A stretch of 64,000 nt of DNA, from assembly GCF_001956985.1 (NCBI RefSeq), contig NZ_CP019082.1, positions 2,728,001 to 2,792,000 on the forward strand, read 5' to 3'. Source of the DNA: Paludisphaera borealis. Its GTDB lineage: Bacteria > Planctomycetota > Planctomycetia > Isosphaerales > Isosphaeraceae. Shown piece by piece: positions 57,319 to 64,000 of this stretch. The notes beneath the pieces were generated by a model. It was not told where the DNA came from. It was given only the letters and a program-made list of their open reading frames with translations, and searched no databases. The position numbers were made by a program, and so were the translations under genes. Every line of letters starts with the position of its first letter. The stretch's first letter is position 1.

Positions 57319-58566
57319 ATGAGCGCGTCCCCGACTCCCACCGCTCCTCCGCCGTCGCCGTCGCGGATCGTGTCGATGGACCAGTTTCGCGGTTACACGG
57401 TCGCGGGGATGTTCATCGTCAACTTCGTGGGGGGGCTGGCGGCGATGCCGGCGGTCCTGAAGCACCACGACAACTACCTCAGCTACGCTGAGACGATCAT
57501 GCCCAGCTTCATGTTCGCCGCGGGCTACTCGTACCGGCTCTCGGTGCTCCGCAGGCTCTCTCAGATCGGCCCTCTCGCCACCTACGGCAAGTTCTTCATC
57601 CGCAGTTTGGGCCTGGTGCTGATCTCGCTGGTGATGTACGGCGAGGAAGACTTCAAGGTCGATAAGTGGGCGGACCTCGTCGGCCCCGGAACCTGGCGGT
57701 TGATCGGCGGAATCCTCAAGGCGAACCTCTGGGAGACGCTGGCGATCATCGGCATCACCCAGATCTTCATCATGCCCGTGATCGCCGCGAGCGCGCGGGT
57801 TCGACTCATCGCGACGGTCGCCTGCCTGGTGCTCTACACGATCATGTGCCACTCGTTCAACATCCACTTCGTCTACGGCAAACCGAACTGGATGGACGAC
57901 CTCTGGGGCGTCAAGGGGGGCGCGTGGGACGGCGGGTTCTTCGGGATCGTGGGATGGTCGGTCCCGATGCTCATCGGCTCGCTGACCTACGACTTCATGT
58001 CGACCCGCCCCCCCTCGGCCGCCTGGCGGAAACTGCTGGCGGTCGGGACGGTCATGATGGTCGTCGGTTACGCGTTCAACTGCCTGGCGACCCTGTACGA
58101 CACCGACAAGGGGAAGGTCGCGGTGATTGACAAGGACGTCGCGGCGTCGCCCGTGGTTCCGCCGTGGGAGAACATCCAGGGCCGCTCGCTCGTCTCGCTG
58201 CTGGCCACCCCGCCGTTCTTTGAACCGCCGTCCAAGGACGTCCGGCCTATCAGCTACTGGCAGATCAACAAGAAGCTCGTCACGTTGCCGTTCATGCTCT
58301 TCGCCTCGGGCTTCGCCCTGGCGCTTTACGGCTGCTTCATCCCGGTCTGCGACCTCGGCGGCGTCCAGATCGGCGTCTTCCGGACGCTCGGCCAGAACCC
58401 GCTGGCGGCGTACATCCTCCACCACTACGTCGAAGGCGCCGTGCTCGCCGTCCTGCCCGGCGACTCGCCCCTCTGGTACTGCCTGCTCGGCACGGGGCTC
58501 TTCTTCCTCATCAGCTACGTGTTCGTCCGCTACCTCGAAAAGAACAAGTTCTACTTGCGGCTCTGA
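57319..58566 (+). CDS. DUF5009 / HGSNAT-like membrane acyltransferase
   Basis: A 415-residue multi-pass protein with about ten hydrophobic segments. The N-terminal [30 protein letters not shown] resembles heparan-alpha-glucosaminide N-acetyltransferase-like (DUF5009/YeiB) proteins, which transfer acyl groups across the membrane. [28 protein letters not shown] holds the conserved His-rich loop. Its last 16 bp overlap the convergent VCBS gene. The acceptor is unknown; carbohydrate acetylation is a reasonable guess. ATG 57319 is chosen at the MSASPTPT start, close to the first helix. Confidence 0.85.
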   Translation: MSASPTPTAPPPSPSRIVSMDQFRGYTVAGMFIVNFVGGLAAMPAVLKHHDNYLSYAETIMPSFMFAAGYSYRLSVLRRLSQIGPLATYGKFFIRSLGLVLISLVMYGEEDFKVDKWADLVGPGTWRLIGGILKANLWETLAIIGITQIFIMPVIAASARVRLIATVACLVLYTIMCHSFNIHFVYGKPNWMDDLWGVKGGAWDGGFFGIVGWSVPMLIGSLTYDFMSTRPPSAAWRKLLAVGTVMMVVGYAFNCLATLYDTDKGKVAVIDKDVAASPVVPPWENIQGRSLVSLLATPPFFEPPSKDVRPISYWQINKKLVTLPFMLFASGFALALYGCFIPVCDLGGVQIGVFRTLGQNPLAAYILHHYVEGAVLAVLPGDSPLWYCLLGTGLFFLISYVFVRYLEKNKFYLRL

Positions 58567-61427
58567 CCGATCGGGGAGCCCGTCTCGACCGGCGGGCTCC
58601 CCTCGCGGAGCAGGTATTCGCGATCGACGGCCAGAGCCTCGTGGCGTTCGACGAGGCCCGACGGCCACCGCACCTCGACCCAATCGACGGCCTTCGCGTC
58701 TCCCAGGCCGAACTGAAGCCGCGGGTCGCTCGCCGACTGATAGCTGCCTCCGCCGCGGCGCTCGTCGACCCGCTTCCGCCCCCCGGCGAAAACGCTGACA
58801 CTCGCCCCCACGGCGTCGCGGTTCGAGCGCGTGCCTTCGAGCCGGAACCGGATGATGCGGCCGGCGGCCTCGGTCTGGTTGTGGAGGAAGATCAGCGGCT
58901 CGTTCTGGGCGACCACCAAGGCGTCGAGCCGGCCGTCGTCGTCGAGATCGCCCACGGCCAGACCTCGACCGAGATGGAGCCGCTGAAACGCTTCGCCCGC
59001 CGTCGCGGAGACGTCGACGAGCTTGCCGCCGGGCACGGCGCGCAGCAGGTTGAGCGGCATCGTCCAGGGGATTTTCGGCCGCTCGTCGAGGATGTGGCCG
59101 TTGGCGCTCAGGACGTCGAGCCAGCCGTCGTTGTCGACGTCGACGAAGGCGATTCCGAAGCCGAGCAAGCTGCGCGTCGGCGCGGCGATACCGATGCTGG
59201 TCGAGTGGTCGGCGAAGAAGCCGCGCCCGAGGTTCCGGTAGAACGTGGTCGACTCGCCGAAATAGTTGGTGACGGCCAGGTCGGGCAGACCGTCGCCGTC
59301 GAGGTCGCCCGCCGCGACGCCCATCCCCGCCTTGTAGCCGCCGTCGGAGCTGGCCGACACGCCGGCGAGCTGGCCGACCTCCTCGAACTGGAAGCCCCCC
59401 TTGTTGCGGAACAGATAATTCGCCGACATGTCGTTGGCGACGAACAGGTCGATCCGGCCGTCGCCGTCGAAATCGCCGGCGGACACCCCGAGGCCCCGCC
59501 CGTCAGGGTCGACGAAGCCGCTGGCGGCCGTCACGTCGACGAACCGGCCGCCGTCGTTCCGGAACACATGATCCGGGAGCGACGGGAAGTCGATCGGGTT
59601 GCAGGTGCGGGCCGTCGGCGAACCCGGATGCGCGCACCGCTTGGGGTTGCTCGGGTCGTAGAGCAGGTAATGGCAGACGTACAGATCGAGGTCGCCGTCA
59701 CCGTCGAGGTCGGCGAAGGCCGCCGAGGTCGGCCAGTCGCGAAACCCGTCGAGGCCCGCCGCTCGGGTGGCGTCCTCGAAGCCCCCCTTCCCGGTGTTGC
59801 GATACAACGCATACGAACCCCAGCGGGTCACGAACAGATCGGGGAAGCCGTTGTTGTCGTAGTCGGCCACCGTCGCGCCGTGGCCGTAGCCGCCGGGGAA
59901 CCGGGAGATCCCGGCCTGCACGGTGACGTCCTCGAATCGACCGCCGCCGAGATTGCGATACAGCCGGTCGCCGTCGTTGAGGGCGGTCGGCGAGGCGGGG
60001 AACGGCCCCCCCTGCACGACGTAGACGTCGAGCCGGCCGTCCTTGTCGTAGTCGAGCAAGGCGACGCCGCCGCTCATCGCTTCCGTGGGGGGCGGGTTCC
60101 GCTCGCTCGAATGGCCGTTGTCGTGCTCGAACGTCAGGCCGGCCGCCGCCGCGTCGTCGCGAAACGCGAGCGTCGCGCCCGGTTGAGCCGTCCGTGAACG
60201 AGCCGAGCCGGGCCGGGCGGCGCTCAGCAGGTCGGCGAGCTGGACGCCCGGCGCGACGGCCGACGGCTTCGACTCCGTCTCAAGCGGTTCGAGCCCCTCC
60301 TTGCCGTCACGGATCATCTCCCAGCCCCGGGCTTCGAGCGAGCGCCCGAGCTTGGCCGCCAGGTCGGCGAGTTCCGGAGCGAAATCGCTTCGGTCGTCGC
60401 GCGTGATCAGCGTCTTGTAGCGTTCGCGGATGACATTGATCTCGGCCTTGCGGCGGCGGTTTCGCTCGGCCTCGTCGCGGTCGCCGCGCACGACCGCAAG
60501 CTCGGCCAGCCGGTCCCAGGCCGCGATGCTCCCCGGCTCGCGGTCGAGCCATGCGACCAGCGCCTTGCGCTCGATCTCGACGTCGGGCTGGCGCGCGGCC
60601 AGCCAGGCGCGGAGGCGAAGGACTTCCACGTCGGCCAGCGACCCCGCCGGCAGCGCCGCGACGGCCGCGCGCGCCCGATCGAGGTCGTCGGCCGCGACGG
60701 CCAGCCGGAGATTCGCCCGCGCGACGGGCAGGTCGCCGGGCGCCTTCGCCGCGCAGCGGTCGAGCCACTTGGCCGCGTCGTCGTATCGGCCCGTCCAGAT
60801 GGCGAGATTGGCCTCGCCCAGCCAGACCCGCGGGTCGTCGCGATCACCGGCGTCGAGGTTCTTGCGGACGAAATCGATCGGGTAGGCGGAATTGTCGATC
60901 AGGTAGATCCGCCGCAGGATGTAGCCCGGATCGGCCGCGCCCTTCCAGGTCTCGGCGACGAGCGGCAGCGACTCATCGAGCCGGCCTTCAAGGCGATAGA
61001 GGAGATCGAGCGCGTTCCGCGCCTGGTCGCCGTCCGGGCCGCCGGCGCGGGGCAGCGCTTCAAGGATGTCGCCGGCGCGCGAGAGTCGACCGGTGTTGGC
61101 CATCACCCGGGCCTCGGCCAGCCGCGATCGGTCGGAGAACGGCGACGACGCGGCGACGCGGCCCCATGCGGCCAGGGCGGCGTCGAATCGGCCCCGGGCC
61201 TCCTCACAACGGCCGATCCAGTAAAAGGCCTGGTCGCGCGCGGACGGCGAATCGGTAAGAGGGGTGAGCCGGGCCTGAGCGACGCCGAAACGGCCGGCCG
61301 CGAACAGCCGATCGACCTCGGCCAACTCGGCCTCCGCCCAGAGCCGCTGCCGGCGCGCCCAAACCAGATAAAACGAAAGCACGACGAGCCCGAGGATCAA
61401 GCTCGCCCAGAGCCGCCTCGAACGCAT
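58551..61427 (-). CDS. TPR plus VCBS/FG-GAP repeat and ASPIC/UnbV-domain protein
   Basis: A 958-residue protein with an N-terminal signal anchor ([19 protein letters not shown]). Residues ~40-400 are TPR-like helices ([39 protein letters not shown]). From ~450 come VCBS/FG-GAP propeller blades with calcium-binding DxDxDG loops ([63 protein letters not shown]). The ASPIC/UnbV (CRTAC1-like) part closes with [14 protein letters not shown]. Probably a surface or periplasmic adhesion/scaffold protein. ATG 61427 directly precedes the anchor. Confidence 0.9.
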   Translation of the reverse strand: MRSRRLWASLILGLVVLSFYLVWARRQRLWAEAELAEVDRLFAAGRFGVAQARLTPLTDSPSARDQAFYWIGRCEEARGRFDAALAAWGRVAASSPFSDRSRLAEARVMANTGRLSRAGDILEALPRAGGPDGDQARNALDLLYRLEGRLDESLPLVAETWKGAADPGYILRRIYLIDNSAYPIDFVRKNLDAGDRDDPRVWLGEANLAIWTGRYDDAAKWLDRCAAKAPGDLPVARANLRLAVAADDLDRARAAVAALPAGSLADVEVLRLRAWLAARQPDVEIERKALVAWLDREPGSIAAWDRLAELAVVRGDRDEAERNRRRKAEINVIRERYKTLITRDDRSDFAPELADLAAKLGRSLEARGWEMIRDGKEGLEPLETESKPSAVAPGVQLADLLSAARPGSARSRTAQPGATLAFRDDAAAAGLTFEHDNGHSSERNPPPTEAMSGGVALLDYDKDGRLDVYVVQGGPFPASPTALNDGDRLYRNLGGGRFEDVTVQAGISRFPGGYGHGATVADYDNNGFPDLFVTRWGSYALYRNTGKGGFEDATRAAGLDGFRDWPTSAAFADLDGDGDLDLYVCHYLLYDPSNPKRCAHPGSPTARTCNPIDFPSLPDHVFRNDGGRFVDVTAASGFVDPDGRGLGVSAGDFDGDGRIDLFVANDMSANYLFRNKGGFQFEEVGQLAGVSASSDGGYKAGMGVAAGDLDGDGLPDLAVTNYFGESTTFYRNLGRGFFADHSTSIGIAAPTRSLLGFGIAFVDVDNDGWLDVLSANGHILDERPKIPWTMPLNLLRAVPGGKLVDVSATAGEAFQRLHLGRGLAVGDLDDDGRLDALVVAQNEPLIFLHNQTEAAGRIIRFRLEGTRSNRDAVGASVSVFAGGRKRVDERRGGGSYQSASDPRLQFGLGDAKAVDWVEVRWPSGLVERHEALAVDREYLLREGSPPVETGSPIGQSRK

Positions 61428-61488
61428 CGTGCTTCCCTTTGACGACCAACGATTGACGATGAACCAGCGATCGAGTCGAAAGAAGCGA

Positions 61489-62592
61489 TCAATACTGGTC
61501 GGAGCTGATGACTTCACCGCCGGCGCGGGTGGACAGGGCCTGGTAGACTCCCTGCTGGGTGCCGACCGGCAAGACCGGCACGCAGTTGGCGTCGTACGTG
61601 AGGGCCACGTAGTTCCAACTGTTGATCGAGTCTTTGATGAACCGCACCGAGCCGTCGGCGAACGCGAAGTTGGCGCCGCCGGGATGGTTGCTGGAAGCGG
61701 TCATGCCCGAGACCGACCCACCGTCGCAAGGCCCCGCGATGACCTGGACGTCCGGCTTCTTGATGTTAGGCGGATACTTGGTGCACATCGAGGAGTCGCC
61801 GTAATCGGAATCCGCCCACCAGCCCGACCCCTCGAAGGGGCAATTGCCGGTGCCGTTGCACGGGGTCTTCAGATCGCTTGCGACCTTGGCGTACTTGCTC
61901 TGGGCCCGTTCGCCGAACAGGAAGGTGTTGCTGGTGCCGTCCGTGATGCCCGAGATGCGGACGACGTTACCGCTCGGCTTCGGATTGGGTTGCAGCCAGC
62001 TCGGACCGTTGATTTCGGGGAAGATCCCATTCTCGGCCGTGATGGATTGCTGATTCGTGGTGCCCGGGCAGAAGGTCCCCATCACGCCGGCGTAGCTGCT
62101 GTAGGTGATCGGCAGGGTCGCACCATCCCATCCGGCCTGGGCTTCGTAGAGCCGAAGATTGAGGATGTCACCGTCGCTGGGGCACCAGAAGATGGTGATC
62201 CCCGTCCCGATCACGGTTGAGTTGCGAATCTGGTAGCAGCCCAGGCCCTGGTTGATGGCATTGTAGAGCGGCGACTGCTCAGTGAACTGAAGAACGCCGG
62301 CCAGCATGCCCCAGCCATCGTGATAACCTTGGGCCCCGCCACCGAAATCGATGTAGAGCTGGTTGTTCTTCCCCATGGGGAAGCTGCCGTTGGCGCTCTC
62401 GTAGTTGTGGGCCGCAAGTCCGAGCTGCTTCAGGTTGTTCACGCACTGGGCGCGCCGAGCGGCTTCGCGAGCCGACTGGACGGCGGGTAGGAGTAAGGCG
62501 ATCAATACCGCGATGATAGCGATGACCACGAGCAGCTCGATCAGCGTGAATCCACGGACGACCAATGCGCGTCCGTACACTTTCCGTTGCAT
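61489..62592 (-). CDS. DUF1559 prepilin-like protein with type IV pilin cleavage motif
   Basis: A 367-residue planctomycete-type pseudopilin. VVRGFTLIELLVVIAIIAVLIALLLPAVQSAREAARR is the prepilin leader and helix, with G|FTLIE cleavage by a prepilin peptidase. The DUF1559 body has the hallmarks AQCVNNLKQLGLAAHNYESANGSFP and HPGGANFAFADGSVRFIKDSINSWNY (H-x-G-G-x-N-x-x-x-x-D-G). ATG 62592 (MQRKVYG) is used; the longer frame lacks support. Dozens of copies per genome are typical in planctomycetes, possibly as surface fibre components. It is 66 bp after a small lipoprotein gene on the same strand. Confidence 0.94.
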   Translation of the reverse strand: MQRKVYGRALVVRGFTLIELLVVIAIIAVLIALLLPAVQSAREAARRAQCVNNLKQLGLAAHNYESANGSFPMGKNNQLYIDFGGGAQGYHDGWGMLAGVLQFTEQSPLYNAINQGLGCYQIRNSTVIGTGITIFWCPSDGDILNLRLYEAQAGWDGATLPITYSSYAGVMGTFCPGTTNQQSITAENGIFPEINGPSWLQPNPKPSGNVVRISGITDGTSNTFLFGERAQSKYAKVASDLKTPCNGTGNCPFEGSGWWADSDYGDSSMCTKYPPNIKKPDVQVIAGPCDGGSVSGMTASSNHPGGANFAFADGSVRFIKDSINSWNYVALTYDANCVPVLPVGTQQGVYQALSTRAGGEVISSDQY

Positions 62593-62658
62593 CAAGGTCT
62601 CCTTCTCTTGCAAGGGTGGGGGGGAAAATCCGCGCAGCCGAAGACGCATCCGGAGAGG

Positions 62659-62907
62659 TCACCCTCCCGCCTTCTCCGCCGCTCTCTGCTTCTGACGCTC
62701 TTGCCGCGACGACGTATCGACGGCCTGCTTACCCTTAGTAGTCGCCTTCTTGGTGGCATGAGCGTCAATAGAGGCGGGGGCGGCCGATGGAGTCGTGGGA
62801 GGCGACGGTTCTTCGCCACCGCATCCCGACAACCCGATCCCAGCCGCGATCAGCCCGATCGACGCAATCCCCGACAACAAGACGCGCTTGCCCTTACGAC
62901 TCTTCAT
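62659..62907 (-). CDS. Small lipoprotein of unknown function
   Basis: An 82-residue protein. Basic start KSRKGKR, hydrophobic h-region GIASIGLIAAGIGLSGC with a lipobox cysteine, then a short Pro/Thr/Ala-rich and Lys/Arg-rich tail (TKKATTKGKQAVDTSSRQERQKQRAAEK). It precedes the DUF1559 gene and may be co-transcribed with it, as small lipoproteins often are in planctomycetes. ATG 62907 gives a proper signal; the extended frame does not. Confidence 0.7.
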   Translation of the reverse strand: MKSRKGKRVLLSGIASIGLIAAGIGLSGCGGEEPSPPTTPSAAPASIDAHATKKATTKGKQAVDTSSRQERQKQRAAEKAGG

Positions 62908-63475
62908 CGTTGAACAGTCTCCTGCGACGACCTGGGCCGCAGTCACCATCTGCGTGTAGGAACGCGATTCACCTCAGCAAGGGATACTGCGGTCGTACTG
63001 GGCGCCATGACCCGATGCCTTCGCCACCGACTCAGAAACCACCGGCTGGGTCGGTCTCAAGGCCGACCGACCTCGAACGAACCAATTCGGACTTGGATTC
63101 TTCGCTGATCCTGAACAACCAACAGCCGATGTCGCGCTTCCACCTGAACGGCGGCGAGAGGCAATCTGAAAATGCATTCGGTCAAATGACTTCAGTTAGG
63201 AGAATAGAGCATAGCTCCTAACGCTTTCAAGGAAAATCCAGCGTCGCATTCCATTATCGTCTTGATTCCCAAAGGTCCCGCACAAGAAAGCTGCATTCAT
63301 CAAAAGGAAAACGTGATTGCCACGCCAGGAACCAATCGAGACCGCCTGAAACCGAAATAATCAACAACTGTCAAACATCGAATCCCATCACTGAAATCTG
63401 CACCTGTCTACTCGAAAGCATGGCCCGAGGCTTCACGAGATCCACACCGGGCCGAGGCGAAATTGAATCTTGCGG
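62908..63475. other. AT-richer intergenic region
   Basis: About 570 bp between two minus-strand units; no gene supported. It is less GC-rich than the rest, especially 63180-63420. A 7-bp inverted repeat TTAGGAG/CTCCTAA lies at 63196-63221. It probably holds the promoter of the lipoprotein/DUF1559 pair and the terminator of the partial gene further right, but I cannot place either confidently. Confidence 0.45.
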
Positions 63476-64000
63476 TCACGAGCCGCCGTCGACCAGCGCC
63501 TTGATCTTGTCGAAGCCGGTCTGGGCCACGACGGCCGGGTCCTCCTTCCAATAGTCGCGGTTGAAGACTTCGAGCGACAGCATGACGCGGAATCCGCCGT
63601 CGGCGAGGGTCTTGAGGATCGACTTCAACGGCGCGACGCCGTCGCCGGGGTAGACGCGGTCGCCGTCGTTCAGCTTCTCGCGGTCGGCCGCGGCCGGGTA
63701 ATCGTTGAAGTGGAGGACGTGGACCGACGCCGGCCCGAGCAGCTTCAGGCCCTCGAACGGCGACCCGCCGCGGTACATGTGGTAGACGTCGGGGAGGATG
63801 CAGGCCTTGGGGTGGCCCGCCGCCATCGCGACGTAAGCGGCTTCGGCCAAATTGCCCAGCGTCTTCGACGGCCCCCAGACCTCGACCTCGGGGACGATCC
63901 CGAACTGGTCGCCGAGTTCGAGCAGCTCGCGGTAGCGTTCCGCCAACCTCGGCAGCGCGACGGCCGGGACGTCGGTCGCGCCCGCCGGCGGCGCGGCGAT
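63476..64000 (-). CDS. Sugar phosphate isomerase/epimerase (AP endonuclease-2 fold), 5'-truncated by window
   Basis: The C-terminal 174 residues of a TIM-barrel protein of the xylose isomerase-like/IolE group. Visible: IVPEVEVWGPSKTLGN with the metal-binding Glu, CILPDVYHMYRGGSP with Asp-x-x-His, VHVLHFNDYPA with His/Asp, VYPGDGVAPLKSILKTL and VMLSLEVFNRDYWKEDP with the last Glu. The frame stays open to the window edge, so the start lies beyond it. Members isomerise or epimerise sugar and inositol derivatives and often work with Gfo/Idh oxidoreductases, as is common in planctomycetes. Confidence 0.88.
   Translation of the reverse strand: MAAPPAGATDVPAVALPRLAERYRELLELGDQFGIVPEVEVWGPSKTLGNLAEAAYVAMAAGHPKACILPDVYHMYRGGSPFEGLKLLGPASVHVLHFNDYPAAADREKLNDGDRVYPGDGVAPLKSILKTLADGGFRVMLSLEVFNRDYWKEDPAVVAQTGFDKIKALVDGGS

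Noticed and set aside
58641-60197. 518-codon plus-strand ORF
   Set aside because: Shadow of the VCBS/ASPIC gene; the DxDxDG repeats on the other strand explain its regularity.

Overview
The window looks like a chromosomal segment of a high-GC planctomycete, most likely from the Isosphaeraceae (Paludisphaera/Singulisphaera-like). This is inference from gene content, not a database match. The clues are a DUF1559 pseudopilin, a DUF1080 protein beside a Tat-exported Gfo/Idh/MocA oxidoreductase, a PVC-type haem-binding CxxCH protein, an S53 protease with a LEPR-XLL-like N-terminus (SLETRALLS), an ASPIC/VCBS-repeat protein, many Tat and lipoprotein signals, and two csrA genes. Most long ORFs antisense to these genes are shadows of GC-rich codons.

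Layout. 0.1-5 kb: minus-strand ALDH, MsrB and GbsR-type regulator (with a visible promoter/operator), then a Tat-exported Gfo/Idh oxidoreductase. 5.0-6.3 kb: a small membrane protein whose stop codon was hit by a complete IS5-family element. 6.4-9.3 kb: a GNAT gene and a 1.3-kb repeat-rich tract (mobile-type inverted repeats, a duplicated block, and seven copies of an 18-bp motif), followed by an N-acetylneuraminate-lyase-like gene. 9.3-15.8 kb: DUF1080 and Gfo/Idh genes, tRNA-Leu(GAG), an S46 peptidase, a secreted lectin-fold protein and an MgtC-like protein.

16-26 kb is a coherent urea locus: OprP-like porin, Tat-exported beta-carbonic anhydrase, ureA-ureB-ureC-ureF-ureG-ureD and a second porin. 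The ureC reading frame is broken at a run of six G, leaving an N-terminal ORF with all active-site residues and a C-terminal ORF joined by an ATGA overlap. 26-32 kb: a small anchored protein, a TPR protein, a TetR regulator, FabF, CsrA and a sedolisin. 32-41 kb: one RND adaptor followed by two RND permeases with 4-bp start/stop overlaps, the first carrying an unusual ~165-residue low-complexity insertion. 41-50 kb: a monooxygenase-like protein, a clan-A glycoside hydrolase, a penicillin-acylase-like hydrolase, a 1388-residue LamG/quinoprotein/cytochrome/ThuA fusion, a TPR-like protein and a divergent CsrA.

50-57 kb: a lower-GC orphan beside tRNA-Val(TAC), two zinc-ribbon membrane proteins, and a three-gene operon (enolase-superfamily OSBS/NSAR, M20 hydrolase, GNAT-like protein). 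That operon matches the known pathway for irreversible conversion of D- to L-amino acids through N-succinyl intermediates. 57-64 kb: a DUF5009 membrane acyltransferase-like protein, a TPR/VCBS/ASPIC protein, a DUF1559 pseudopilin, a small lipoprotein and a sugar phosphate isomerase/epimerase cut by the window edge. No CRISPR array, prophage or classical defence island was seen.
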